Assembly: GCA_902801585.1 (NCBI GenBank)
Contig: CADCIU010000019.1
Span: 20,553 to 84,552 of the forward strand
Reading direction: 5' to 3'
From: an uncultured Lachnospiraceae bacterium
Lineage (GTDB): Bacteria > Bacillota_A > Clostridia > Lachnospirales > Lachnospiraceae
DNA: 64,000 nt
The notes below the pieces were generated by a model. It worked only from the letters and a program-made list of their open reading frames with translations. It had not been told where the DNA came from and made no database searches. Below, piece by piece: positions 1 to 8,997 of the stretch. A program made the translations under genes and the position numbers. Position 1 is the stretch's first letter. Each line of letters begins with the position of its first letter.

Positions 1-253
1 CCTGGCGGGTCAGCTCCTCCCGGATCCGCTCTTCCATGATCTCTTCATATTCTTTGCGGTTTAAGTCCGCCTGCTCAATGATCTCATCCAGCGCGGTCTT
101 TTTGGCACTTTCCAAAGCTTCCGCTTTGCTGAGCCTGCTGGCTTTATACTTCTGCGCCGCCGCGCTGATCCCGGCAGCCGCAAGGGACACTGCTCCGACA
201 GTCAAGATGACAGGTGCTGCGAGTATGACGACTCCCGAATCCGATGCACTCAT
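1..253 (-). CDS. Membrane-anchored coiled-coil protein, partial (cut by left edge)
   Basis: The 5' 84 codons of a gene that runs off the left end. The ATG overlaps the TGA of the kinase gene (ATGA), which indicates translational coupling and co-membership of the kinase/FtsK module. The N-terminus has a hydrophobic segment at about residues 8-33 (VVILAAPVILTVGAVSLAAA), followed by a charged, probably alpha-helical stretch rich in Glu, Lys and Arg (ESAKKTALDEIIEQADLNRK). A short N-terminal anchor followed by a cytoplasmic coiled coil is the simplest reading. I do not recognise the family and the C-terminal domain is outside the window. Confidence 0.72.
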   Translation of the reverse strand, partial: MSASDSGVVILAAPVILTVGAVSLAAAGISAAAQKYKASRLSKAEALESAKKTALDEIIEQADLNRKEYEEIMEERIREELTRQ

Positions 254-1896
254 ATTCCGCTCTCCATTAATGCTTTTTCGATCGACGACAGCATACTGCC
301 GTGTTCAATATAATCCAGCCAGACTTTAAACGCTTTGGACTCATACAGTGCTTCGACCTCTTCGTCCAGTCTGTCTGAACAGTTCTCCAAATACGCGAGC
401 AGATCGTCCACTGTCAGGAGCGTCGCCCCGTGCCAGATGAAATCCGGTTTTTGGCGGAGCGAGATCTGCAGCTTTTTCACCGCGAGTTCCGGTGAGCTCT
501 TGCCGATCTGCTCGATCTGCATCGCTCTCTCGGTCTGCTGCTTTGTGCCGCCGTTCTTTTCCTCATAAAAACTGATCAGCCGCGCTCTGCAGAAGTGGCA
601 GAACGGGTCCTTCATCCCATAGCGGCCCTGTTCCTCCGTCTGATTGACAAAATCCTCCAGAGATTCGTAATGCACCCCTTTCCAGTAGAAATCCACTGAG
701 GGAGACAGCGACTGCATCAGCTTGAACAATCCGGCCTCCTTGTCAAAAGAAGAGGCATACTGCTGGCTGTACCGGAAGAACTTCCCGTCGAACTGGCGCA
801 CAAACTCATCCAGCTGATGCTGTTCCAGCATGAAGACACCGTAGTTCCAGTCATTGCCCAGGACCTGGATCAGCTCCTGAATGTCCAGTATGAGCTTGCC
901 CCTGTAGGGCAGCCCCCTGACCATAGACCGCTCCGCTTTGTTGTGGTACGTCTTAAAGCCCACGCCGCCGTTCTCAAGCCAGTTCGCGATATATTCCCCG
1001 TCGTATCGGGACTCCGGCTTGTCCTGCACCATTCCGTTGAGAAGATTTCTGGTCTTGGAAGAAATTGCCAGCGAAGGGGGGCATACCACCGGGCTCTGCC
1101 ATCGGCGGTACAGATGCTGCCTGAGTGCCTGCGGGTCAGGCGCCTTGGCCGCTTCGTTTTCATCCAGGGGCGATCTTCCCGACAGGAGCGTCATCAGCGT
1201 GAGCCCCAGTGAGCAGTATTCGGATGCGCCCGTGTGCCGGTCCCCGTCCGTATAGATCCGCTCCGGTGCCATAAAGAGAAGAGAGCCGCCCGCCTTCTCG
1301 TCTTTGTCAAAAGTCAGACAGTCGTAATCCCCCAGAACGATCTCTTTTTTGGCCCTGTCCTTCCAGAATATGTTGGACGGTTTGATGTCGTTGTGGACCA
1401 GATGATTGGCCTGCATAAAGCGGAGCGCCTCATTGAGCTGCGGAAGGATGCTTTTAATCATTTCATCTTCCGTGATCACGACATTTTCCAGTGTTCCCTG
1501 CTGATAGACGGGCATGATCTCATAGTGGATCCCGCCTTCCAGATCGCCGTAGCCGAGGATCGGCATCAGTGACCTGCAGCTTCCGCTCCGGGTCAGGTCC
1601 GCCATCTTGCGCAGCGCCGTCGTGCTCCTTGCGGCGCCCGCGTCGTAGATCTTGATGACTACCCTGTTCTGCCGCCTGTCCTCTCCGAGGAACAGAGTAC
1701 TCTGCGCGCCCCTGCAAAGAAACTGAATAAGGCGGTGCCGCCCGATCTCATCTCCCGGTCCGTACGGGATCTCCTCTGCGGATTCCCCGGATCTCTCCGC
1801 GTGAATCCCCTCGATGACGGGAATCGTCGCCTTGCCGTTCCAGGACCATGCAGGAAGTGTTTTATTCAGTTGACCGGTGTGTTCTCCAGCTCTCAT
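250..1896 (-). CDS. Atypical serine/threonine protein kinase with long C-terminal extension
   Basis: A Hanks-type kinase fold fills roughly residues 47-260. The ATP-anchoring lysine is in VVIKIYD (about K80). The catalytic loop reads VHNDIKPSNIF, so the usual HRD is HND with the catalytic Asp and Asn kept. The metal-binding motif is DYD instead of DFG, and the activation segment ends in a standard APE. The glycine-rich loop is degenerate (CRGAQST). The remaining 290 residues match no domain I recognise and contain a CHFC pair; no transmembrane helix is evident, unlike PrkC/PknB. It lies between the radical SAM gene and the left-edge gene, downstream of FHA-domain proteins, the classical phosphothreonine readers for such kinases. 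Likely active but divergent. Substrate unknown; the FHA-ABC protein and FtsK-like ATPase are plausible partners by context. Confidence 0.88.
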   Translation of the reverse strand: MRAGEHTGQLNKTLPAWSWNGKATIPVIEGIHAERSGESAEEIPYGPGDEIGRHRLIQFLCRGAQSTLFLGEDRRQNRVVIKIYDAGAARSTTALRKMADLTRSGSCRSLMPILGYGDLEGGIHYEIMPVYQQGTLENVVITEDEMIKSILPQLNEALRFMQANHLVHNDIKPSNIFWKDRAKKEIVLGDYDCLTFDKDEKAGGSLLFMAPERIYTDGDRHTGASEYCSLGLTLMTLLSGRSPLDENEAAKAPDPQALRQHLYRRWQSPVVCPPSLAISSKTRNLLNGMVQDKPESRYDGEYIANWLENGGVGFKTYHNKAERSMVRGLPYRGKLILDIQELIQVLGNDWNYGVFMLEQHQLDEFVRQFDGKFFRYSQQYASSFDKEAGLFKLMQSLSPSVDFYWKGVHYESLEDFVNQTEEQGRYGMKDPFCHFCRARLISFYEEKNGGTKQQTERAMQIEQIGKSSPELAVKKLQISLRQKPDFIWHGATLLTVDDLLAYLENCSDRLDEEVEALYESKAFKVWLDYIEHGSMLSSIEKALMESGI

Positions 1897-1929
1897 ACAT
1901 GCCCTGCCAAAATATCTGCTGCATTCACT

Positions 1930-2490
1930 TCACGGTTCAAGGGGCGGGATCCCGATCTGCACAAGGTGATCGCCCTCCCCGATGAACTGAACTTGTCTCT
2001 CCATATGCTCTGCATCGCGGTACCGCTCCGGAAATCTCTGAACGATCACGCGCTGGTTGTCGGATCCCCTCAGGCCGCGTCCGCTGTTGAGCTCCTCTAT
2101 ATAAGGGCCTTCCACCAGGACCGCTGTCAGCCCTAAGATCTCATCGATATCCGGGTCCTTAAAGCCCCGCAGCTCTTCGATCGTATACCCCGTAAAGATA
2201 AGTATGTCTTCACTGATCTCCCGGGAGAACCAGCGGATCAGCTGCAGTACGCCCCGAGGCTGGTCGAAAGGCTCTCCTCCGCTGATCGTGAGGCCGTCCG
2301 CCTCAAAACCGTCGGGGATTCGGCGGATCACTTCTTCCACGTCCACCGGACTGCCAAGGGGCTCTTTCAGTTCCGGGCTGATACAGCCCGGGCACGCTTT
2401 GCCGCATCCGCGGACCCATACCCCGAGCCGCTTTCCGTAACCGAGCGTCGTCACCGGATAATACACTCTGTGAAGAAGGAGCTCACTCAT
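1930..2490 (-). CDS. NrdG-like radical SAM activating protein
   Basis: A 186-aa single-domain radical SAM protein of the anaerobic ribonucleotide reductase activase type. The cluster-binding motif CGKACPGC (Cx3Cx2C) sits near residue 28, and the SAM-binding GGEP motif occurs in TISGGEPFDQP. Start chosen at MSELLLHR because its ATG overlaps the TGA of the upstream gene; longer in-frame starts would sit inside that gene without a ribosome site. Such proteins generate glycyl radicals on partner enzymes, but no glycyl radical enzyme or NrdD is visible here. Its place in a kinase/FHA/FtsK operon suggests it acts on a protein of this module. The fold call is firm; the role is inference. Confidence 0.85.
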   Translation of the reverse strand: MSELLLHRVYYPVTTLGYGKRLGVWVRGCGKACPGCISPELKEPLGSPVDVEEVIRRIPDGFEADGLTISGGEPFDQPRGVLQLIRWFSREISEDILIFTGYTIEELRGFKDPDIDEILGLTAVLVEGPYIEELNSGRGLRGSDNQRVIVQRFPERYRDAEHMERQVQFIGEGDHLVQIGIPPLEP

Positions 2491-3518
2491 ACGATCTTGA
2501 TCCTCCTGCCGCATCCCTCGCAGAAAGATCCTGCATCTGCAAGTTTTCCGCAAAGTACACACTGCCCCATCCGCTTTCTCCGGATGACTGCAAGCGATGC
2601 CTCCGCATAGGATGCAGCCGCAAAATACTGTTCCGGACTGATCACGTAATATCTCCCGGTGAAAAGGTGCCTGAGTACACCGTCCGGCTCCTGCAGGTTG
2701 TTCAGATAAGGCAGGAGCTGCTCCGGCCTCACCTCAGTGACCAGCGCGCCTCTTCGCTGCGCTTCCTCGACATTTAACGGCGTCACATTGGTCAGATATC
2801 CGACGCCCTGCAGTACCACGCCTTTGCGATAAGGAAGCATGCGGTGTTCTCCCGGTATGAAGCGGTGATCGGTCTTTACCGGCGCCGTCATCACAAATCC
2901 GGGCAGGATCCCCATCGGGCCGACCCGCATATTGTCATTGTGCTGAACCGCCCAGTAACGGGTATCCGCCAGTTCCCTGAACATGACCGTTTCCGTGACC
3001 GGAGAGATCTCTTCTCTGAGATACCGCACCCGTTCCTGCAGATTGTGCTGATAACTCTTGAGGGGCTTTCTGGTCAAAAAAGCGCTTCCTCCGCCCAGTG
3101 CGATGATGCGGTAGAGCTCCGCGCGGTTATACTGTTCCAGGATCTCCAGCGCTTCCTGCTGCTCGCTTCGGTAAAAGAAGTGCAGCTTCCCGGCGTCAAT
3201 ATGGCCCGGTCTGTGGATCTGCTTCTGTGTTTCACGGTGCAGTCTCTCCGCTTCTATGTAGAGGCTGTTCAACCGGCCTATGGTCCCGACGGCCTCGTTC
3301 GCATTCGATATGCGCCCGATCCGCTCCCGGAGCATGACCAGGTTCTGCCTGAGCTCTCTGCCCTGATCGGAGAAGAACAGCGTTCCCGCAGAGAGCAGCT
3401 CCGCCGTTTTGCGCGCGAACTCCTCCTGCATGCTCTTGGAAGCCAATGCGGCTGCCCTGTCCCTCTGCCCTGTCTCTTTCCCCAGAGCTTCCAAAAAAAT
3501 CGCTGTCAGTTTTTTCAT
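2487..3518 (-). CDS. Uncharacterised protein with C-terminal zinc ribbon
   Basis: A 343-aa protein I do not recognise. The first 125 residues look largely helical. The last 30 residues carry a four-cysteine zinc ribbon (CVLCGK...CEGCGRR), a common protein- or nucleic-acid-contact module. No signal peptide or membrane helix is seen. Both ends overlap neighbours by an ATGA junction (with the 282-aa gene upstream and the radical SAM gene downstream), so its stoichiometry is probably tied to theirs. A possible partner or substrate of the radical SAM enzyme, by position only. Confidence 0.75.
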   Translation of the reverse strand: MKKLTAIFLEALGKETGQRDRAAALASKSMQEEFARKTAELLSAGTLFFSDQGRELRQNLVMLRERIGRISNANEAVGTIGRLNSLYIEAERLHRETQKQIHRPGHIDAGKLHFFYRSEQQEALEILEQYNRAELYRIIALGGGSAFLTRKPLKSYQHNLQERVRYLREEISPVTETVMFRELADTRYWAVQHNDNMRVGPMGILPGFVMTAPVKTDHRFIPGEHRMLPYRKGVVLQGVGYLTNVTPLNVEEAQRRGALVTEVRPEQLLPYLNNLQEPDGVLRHLFTGRYYVISPEQYFAAASYAEASLAVIRRKRMGQCVLCGKLADAGSFCEGCGRRIKIV

Positions 3519-4363
3519 TTCGGCTGCCTCCAGCGATCTGCTCTTCTCTTTGCGGCGTCATATTCGCTCTGCGCGCGCGACTGCCGGCTGTCAAGCTGAC
3601 TCTGTCTTGTCCGATAACGGTTGTCCTGCTGAGCATTGCGTGCATCCTGCCTCATCTTGGCCTCGAGGACCGCATCTGCCAGGGCCATGACGCCCTCTGT
3701 GCAGGTGCCCGTTTTGGGGACCGCGTTTGCCTTGCCCAGTGTGTTCCTGATCTGATTTCCGGACGGACTGCCCTGCAGTACAGTGAATACGGACAGGAAC
3801 TGCTTCATGCCGGGATCCGCCTCATCTCCGCTGCCGGAGAGGAGGATCAGTTCCTCCTGTGCCTCCTCAGAGAGTTTTCCGCCTGCCAGGAGTCTGAGGG
3901 CCTCCAGATACATTCGTTCTGAAGAAGCCCCCTCCGCCGGCTTGTCCTCCCACTGCGAAGTGACAGGGGCGGCTTCCCTCTCCATGCGGGTGAGCGTATC
4001 GTCCGGCAGAATGTCCGTGAACTGCCTCCGGATCTGATAGACCTGCAGGTCTGTCGCGCTGAGCGTCTCTTCCGCCTCTTTCAGGATCAGGGATCCGTCG
4101 CCTTCCCCCGCTGCGGGTTTGGGATCCGAGAGCTTATTGGAAGCCATAGGGGCGGGCGCTTTCAGATGACTGTCCATATTCGGGAAGGCATCTGAAACTA
4201 CAGCATTTGAAACTACAGCATTTGAAACAAAGGCACCGGAAACAGATGAGCCCGCGTCCGTCTCATCACTCAAATCAAATCCCATGCCGGAACAGAATTC
4301 GTCCAGCTCTGCTTCCCGCTGCTCCAGATCCCGCAGCATCTCATCCCAATTGATCTCGCCCAT
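3515..4363 (-). CDS. Uncharacterised acidic protein of the FtsK/kinase module
   Basis: A 282-aa protein without a recognisable domain. It starts MGEINWDEML with a Glu/Asp-rich helical region. A low-complexity stretch near residues 43-57 is encoded by three copies of a 15-bp unit (SNAVVSNAVVSDAF). The middle (about residues 145-225) looks like a compact helical domain, and the tail is rich in Arg, Gln and Ser. No membrane segment. The start lies 2 bases after the stop of the small membrane-peptide gene and the stop overlaps the next ATG, so it belongs to the same polycistron. Confidence 0.72.
   Translation of the reverse strand: MGEINWDEMLRDLEQREAELDEFCSGMGFDLSDETDAGSSVSGAFVSNAVVSNAVVSDAFPNMDSHLKAPAPMASNKLSDPKPAAGEGDGSLILKEAEETLSATDLQVYQIRRQFTDILPDDTLTRMEREAAPVTSQWEDKPAEGASSERMYLEALRLLAGGKLSEEAQEELILLSGSGDEADPGMKQFLSVFTVLQGSPSGNQIRNTLGKANAVPKTGTCTEGVMALADAVLEAKMRQDARNAQQDNRYRTRQSQLDSRQSRAQSEYDAAKRRADRWRQPK
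4193..4237. repeat. 15-bp tandem repeat, three copies, in coding sequence
   Basis: Unit TGAAACTACAGCATT occurs twice exactly and a third time with a diverged second half. It is in frame and adds five residues per copy (SNAVV) to the 282-aa protein. Confidence 0.85.
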
Positions 4364-4365
4364 GC

Positions 4366-4605
4366 TCAGAAAATCCCGAAAGTAATCTTGTAGAATATGA
4401 TCGCACCCACGGCACCGGCTGCCAGGAGCCCCATCATCATGACCTTATTGCGCATCTGAGAGGCGTTGTAATCGTTTTTCTGTTCCTCCACGCGCTCCCA
4501 GTTGCGTATATTTACCGCCTTCAAAAGATCATCGGTCGCTTTCTTCTGATCGTCCAGCTGGCGATAAAGCATAGCTTCCAATTCTGTCATCCTGTTATTT
4601 GCCAT
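4366..4605 (-). CDS. Small tail-anchored membrane protein
   Basis: 79 residues: an amphipathic charged N-terminal half (MTELEAMLYRQLDDQKKATD) with a likely coiled coil, then one hydrophobic helix at about residues 54-76 (MMMGLLAAGAVGAIIFY) close to the C-terminus. A GGAGG ribosome site lies 8 bases before the ATG. It follows the FtsK-like gene, which lacks membrane helices of its own, so this peptide could be its membrane anchor. Family not recognised. Confidence 0.75.
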   Translation of the reverse strand: MANNRMTELEAMLYRQLDDQKKATDDLLKAVNIRNWERVEEQKNDYNASQMRNKVMMMGLLAAGAVGAIIFYKITFGIF

Positions 4606-4627
4606 TTCGATCGCCTCCCCTTCCTGC

Positions 4628-7600
4628 TTATGATCTGACGTACTTTCTGATATTCATCAGCAGCTGATACAGCCAATTCTCTGTCGGCCGCGCGTAAAGC
4701 CGGATCTTCTGATTGTCTCCCACCAGATTGTAAGAGATCGCGTTCATGTCGGAACTCGTCTTGGGTCCGTTCTCTCCGGTGATCGCCTTGTATTCCTTGT
4801 CGTCCATTCCGTATGCGAGACGAAGGTCAAACGAGCTCATGGCCGCGCCGTAGTTCTCCACGAACAGGCCGGGGTCATTGGCCCATACCACGAAGTTCAT
4901 GCCGAGCTCCGGACCCTTGGCAAACAGCTCTTCCAGCTGCTCCTTGGGTGATCGCTGGTAAGTTCCTGTTGTCAGCTGTTTGGCGCGGTTGAGGCCGTAG
5001 AACAAAACGAACTGCTGATGCCCGCCGCCCAGCTCGCTGTACAGCGTCTCTATGCCGTCCAGGATCATAGTGGGAGGCACGATGCGGAAAGCTTCCGGCA
5101 CCTGCTCTTCGATCATTTCCAGCATGTCATAATCGTTGGTCCCGTACAGAGAGTTTCCGCTCAGGTCAAAGACGGTGATGAACGGGGACGTGATCTCCCC
5201 GTTAATGCGGATGGTCTCAAGCAGAAGCGAAAGCGCGGTATAGCCCATCGCCTGTCTGGAGCGCCCGCCCCCTTCCGAATCCTTTCCGACCAGCAGCAGA
5301 TTCTGTCCCCTTCTGTTCCAAAGTGTGGGAAGGAAGGTGTTGACCATGGTAAGGCTCTCGCCGATATACAGATGATAAGAGGGGTCTCCCATATTGAAGG
5401 GACGCATTCCGCTTGCCGCGAATTCCGTGAGCGGATTCTCCGAATCGTCTTCCGGACCTGCCAGAAGGATGCGCGGTTTGGGCATCTCCTCCGCCATGAT
5501 CTCCATCTGCTTGTCGCGCACCTGCTGCATCCACAGATCCCGCTCATCGTCTGTAATAAAAGCAGCTCTGAAGGTGCGGTTCGCGTCTCTGTCTCCGGCA
5601 TTGATATTGATCACGCCCTGCCCCGGATCCATCCCTGTCAGGCGGTTCGCGATCTCGTTGTCGTTGTTGAGCAGCAGCTCCGCCGACGCTTTCGTACTCT
5701 TGAGCGCGATACGCGTGTGGACGTTGCTGTACACGCCGCTGTCCAGTCCTTTGACATTTTCAAAAGTCTGTGTGGACAGGATCAGGTGCATGCCGAATGC
5801 ACGGGCGCCCTGTGTCACCAGTTCCTGGATCAGTGAGACGCATCTCTTGCTGATCTCATTTTCCGTGTCATGCAAAAGAGCCTGCACCTCGTCAAATATG
5901 ACCAGGATTCTCGGCATATCCGCGTGGCTCTCGCCGCGCTCGCCTTTGTGTCTCCAGTATCCCTCGATCGTGCCGACGCCGATGCTCCTGAATTTGGCAC
6001 TGCGCCTTCCCATTTCTTTGTGGAGTTCATTCAGAACCGCAAGTCCGAACTCCGGCTCCGTCTCGACAGAGACAACTCGGAAGTTGGGCAGTTTGTAGTC
6101 CGCATAGCACTTAAACTCAACGCCCTGTTTGAAGTCCAGTAGATACATCTGCACGTCTTCCGGGCTGTAGTTGAAAATAATGCTCTGTATGATGGTATGC
6201 ATCAGGCTGGATTTTCCCGAACCTGTCGTGCCGCCCAGCATAGCGGCAAAACTGTGGTAGGGATGTCCGAATTCCAGGTTGACGATCTTTCCCGCGCCTT
6301 CCATACCGACCGGCACGGAGATGCCGTCGATCGCGGACTTGTGGAACCAGTAGTCCGGCTTCTCCGGCAGATTTCCCGAGATCATCGGATATGTGATGAC
6401 GATCTCCTCGCCCAGGTGCTTTCTGATCTCCGTGATGATCTCCACATACTGCCCGGACGTGGGCGCCTCGAAGGGGAAGAATCTCATCGGGCCTTCCAGC
6501 GTCGACTCGCGGACGCACAGGATGTTCCCGTTCGTCTCGATGGAATTCTGGATGCGCGTCCTGATCCTTCCGAGATCGCCGCTTCTGCGGTTCATTTCTT
6601 CCTCATCCGCCGCGATGATCGTATAGACACCGGTCATGGGACCGTTGTCGATGATGCTCTCCAGATAACTGATGGAACGGTCTGAGAATCCTCTCGGGAA
6701 ATCCATGACCATCAAAAAGCGCAGCGGCTCGGCGTTAATGCCCGCATCCTCGTTGTAGTCGAGAATGTTCTCATATCTTCCCTGCAGGCAGCGCTGGATC
6801 ACGTCTGTCGTGTGATCGACGATCAGTTTCAGGCGCTCCTCGATCTGTTTCTCTTCGCTCCATATGCGTATATCGATCGCGCGCTCATCGCCGTTTCCTT
6901 TCTCGTCTTTATCTCCCATCGGTGAAAAGACTGCGAAGGTGTTGCCGAGGCTGACCGGATCGATAAAGGTGCACCAGCACTTGTTCACCGGAATGGACAT
7001 ATACAGGTTCAGCGCCAGATTGCGGATCGATTCCGCCGCTATTTCACGGTTTGACTTATTGAAGGTGAACATGGTCGAGAACCTTGCATCCTTAAAGGAG
7101 AACCCGTAAGGCATGACCATATACTTGCGGCCGTTTGCCTCCTTGACGGAATACCCGAAACGTCTGGAGAAGACCGCGCTCTTGAGCTCGTCCTCGGCGT
7201 GATCCGTGATGTCATACCCCGCATAGCCGAACTGGATCCCCGTCGGGAATTCCTCTGCAGGCTCGAACACCTCATAGCTGGGGCACAGACGCTTCATCTC
7301 GTCATAACCGCTCTTGACCGTATCCGGCGCGATCAGGTTCTCGATCCGCTCCACGAAGGCTTCTTCTTCCTGTTCCATGCGGATCGTGTACTTGCGGTCG
7401 CTCCGCCTGAGCTCCTGGTCCCGGATGCTCTCATGCGCGGAATGCTCCATGCTGAATCTCCTCTCGGCGATATCGATCTCACGTTTCCTCTGTTCCAACG
7501 TCTCCTGGCCCAGATTCCTGTTGGTCTCCGCAATCCCGGCTTCTGCCTGGTTCTCCCACCTGCAGATATCGATAATGACCCTGTTGTCATCGCCCTTTCT

Positions 7601-7966
7601 TCGATACAGACGCTGCTGGGTCTCCTCTTCGAGCATGCCGATCGCCTGTCCCGCGGACTGGACCGGTGTTCCGACCGCCTGGGTCAGGATCTCATTGAAC
7701 TGCTGCCGCGTGCTCTCCGTCTTTTTCTTGTACTGGTCCAGCTTCTGCATCCAGTTCTGGTAGCGCGCGTCCGCCTCATTCCCAAGGCGCTCACGGACCT
7801 GTGAGGATGTGGCTTCCGAAGAATCATAGGCTTCCTGAATATTCTTCTTCTCGTTTTCGTAATCCTTCTTTATTGCAGACCGGTTCTTTTCAAATCTGTC
7901 AATCTCTCTGGAGATCGCGTACGGTACTTTCAACAGACGTGCGTATTCCTGCGTGCTGACTGCCAT
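4628..7966 (-). CDS. Soluble FtsK/SpoIIIE-type (EssC-like) ATPase
   Basis: 1112 aa. Residues 1-230 are almost entirely charged heptad-type helix (long coiled coil). A middle region follows, then an FtsK/SpoIIIE P-loop domain with Walker A GGTTGSGKSS near residue 575 and Walker B ILVIFDEVQALL near 690. A second, degenerate nucleotide-binding domain has GKDSEGGGRSRQ near 894 in place of a proper Walker A. Tandem FtsK domains with a decayed distal copy resemble EssC/EccC of type VII secretion, but there is no FHA, no transmembrane segment, and no WXG100 gene nearby. It could pump a protein or DNA, or act as a signalling scaffold. It is the first gene of the polycistron, with its own promoter just upstream. 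Confidence 0.88.
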   Translation of the reverse strand: MAVSTQEYARLLKVPYAISREIDRFEKNRSAIKKDYENEKKNIQEAYDSSEATSSQVRERLGNEADARYQNWMQKLDQYKKKTESTRQQFNEILTQAVGTPVQSAGQAIGMLEEETQQRLYRRKGDDNRVIIDICRWENQAEAGIAETNRNLGQETLEQRKREIDIAERRFSMEHSAHESIRDQELRRSDRKYTIRMEQEEEAFVERIENLIAPDTVKSGYDEMKRLCPSYEVFEPAEEFPTGIQFGYAGYDITDHAEDELKSAVFSRRFGYSVKEANGRKYMVMPYGFSFKDARFSTMFTFNKSNREIAAESIRNLALNLYMSIPVNKCWCTFIDPVSLGNTFAVFSPMGDKDEKGNGDERAIDIRIWSEEKQIEERLKLIVDHTTDVIQRCLQGRYENILDYNEDAGINAEPLRFLMVMDFPRGFSDRSISYLESIIDNGPMTGVYTIIAADEEEMNRRSGDLGRIRTRIQNSIETNGNILCVRESTLEGPMRFFPFEAPTSGQYVEIITEIRKHLGEEIVITYPMISGNLPEKPDYWFHKSAIDGISVPVGMEGAGKIVNLEFGHPYHSFAAMLGGTTGSGKSSLMHTIIQSIIFNYSPEDVQMYLLDFKQGVEFKCYADYKLPNFRVVSVETEPEFGLAVLNELHKEMGRRSAKFRSIGVGTIEGYWRHKGERGESHADMPRILVIFDEVQALLHDTENEISKRCVSLIQELVTQGARAFGMHLILSTQTFENVKGLDSGVYSNVHTRIALKSTKASAELLLNNDNEIANRLTGMDPGQGVININAGDRDANRTFRAAFITDDERDLWMQQVRDKQMEIMAEEMPKPRILLAGPEDDSENPLTEFAASGMRPFNMGDPSYHLYIGESLTMVNTFLPTLWNRRGQNLLLVGKDSEGGGRSRQAMGYTALSLLLETIRINGEITSPFITVFDLSGNSLYGTNDYDMLEMIEEQVPEAFRIVPPTMILDGIETLYSELGGGHQQFVLFYGLNRAKQLTTGTYQRSPKEQLEELFAKGPELGMNFVVWANDPGLFVENYGAAMSSFDLRLAYGMDDKEYKAITGENGPKTSSDMNAISYNLVGDNQKIRLYARPTENWLYQLLMNIRKYVRS

Positions 7967-8027
7967 GGCTGAACCCTCTCCTTATAATCCCTAAATTCAA
8001 CAACCCGTTGGTGGTTCCCTAACGCTG

Positions 8028-8057
8028 ATTATAGTATATCCACAATCCGCTTATCAA
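8028..8057 (-). promoter_or_regulatory. Sigma-A-type promoter of the FtsK-like operon
   Basis: On the minus strand, TTGATA (8052-8057) and TATAAT (8028-8033) are separated by 18 bases, leaving a leader of about 55 bases before the ATG at 7966. This suggests the FtsK-to-left-edge genes are transcribed separately from the ABC transporter pair. Confidence 0.65.
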
Positions 8058-8119
8058 CATTTTGCACTAAAATAGTGTTAAATAAAGCTCAATATTTCGT
8101 TCTTTTGTCCAAAAACCAC

Positions 8120-8959
8120 TCATCTCTTGTCTCTGTCAATTCCCTCCAGAAACAGGATACCGATCAAAGTATAGACGGCGATGAATAAGACCATCAGCCC
8201 CCACAAAAAGAAAATATTGGAGACCGTCGGATCCCAGTGATCGAGTTCGATCGTTGTCTGCGTCATCTGTTCCTGGACCCTTATACTGTCTTCCACACTC
8301 TCGTTGATGTAAGCGATCGAGCCGATCGCGTCCAGTCCCCACCGGCTCACTGTCAGCGATGATACCTTCTTGGAAAGTCCTTCCAGCGGGAAAACAGCGC
8401 CGGACATGACCAGCTGTATGATCAGGATAAACGGCATTACGGTCATCGCCCATCCCTCATTCGGAACAATGCTGGAGACCATCACTCCGAGAATGTCGGA
8501 GCAGAACATCACCAGAAGGAATGTGATGTACAGCTCGAGCACCACCGGCATAAAGATGCCTTCTTCCGGGAGATTGTCCCAATACTTGACGCACACGACA
8601 AGGGTGATGATCACAGCCTCCGCCGCACATTGCAGAAATTCAAAGATCACATGCGCAATTACAAAGGAAGATATGTGAAGCCCCGTCCGGTGCTCTCTTT
8701 TGATGATCCCTCTCTCCTTGCAGATCGACCGGATGGAGTTGAAGAGTCCCACCCAGATGCACGCGCATATGATGGCAAATCCGCCGTTCTTGGTATCCGT
8801 ATAGGAGACGAACATGTCGTCTCCCGTCACCATACCTATGATCAGCATGATCAGCAGTGTAGATCCGAGATTCATCCACTGCTTGTCATTAAAGTAGATC
8901 CTGAGGCAGCTCTTTAAGTAAATGATGGTCTGCCCGATCCTTCCGATTCTTGAATACAT
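8120..8959 (-). CDS. ABC-2 family transporter permease
   Basis: 279 aa with about six hydrophobic helices (for example TLLIMLIIGMVTG, FIITFLLVM-like and VLFIAVYTLIGILF stretches). This fits the ABC-2/ABCG permease layout, including an extracellular loop between the last two helices (VSRWGLDAIGSIAYINESV). It starts 38 bases after the FHA-ABC ATPase gene with a GAGGTG ribosome site, and is its obvious membrane partner. Together they look like a split version of mycobacterial Rv1747, where FHA, ATPase and permease are one chain. Substrate unknown. Confidence 0.88.
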   Translation of the reverse strand: MYSRIGRIGQTIIYLKSCLRIYFNDKQWMNLGSTLLIMLIIGMVTGDDMFVSYTDTKNGGFAIICACIWVGLFNSIRSICKERGIIKREHRTGLHISSFVIAHVIFEFLQCAAEAVIITLVVCVKYWDNLPEEGIFMPVVLELYITFLLVMFCSDILGVMVSSIVPNEGWAMTVMPFILIIQLVMSGAVFPLEGLSKKVSSLTVSRWGLDAIGSIAYINESVEDSIRVQEQMTQTTIELDHWDPTVSNIFFLWGLMVLFIAVYTLIGILFLEGIDRDKR

Positions 8960-8997
8960 TTGTCACCTCGTTCTGACTCTGTTTCAGCGAAGCTGTG

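Noticed and set aside
4628..7966. Canonical type VII secretion system
   Set aside because: No WXG100 protein, no EccB/EsaA/EssA/EssB-type membrane proteins, and the ATPase lacks membrane helices.
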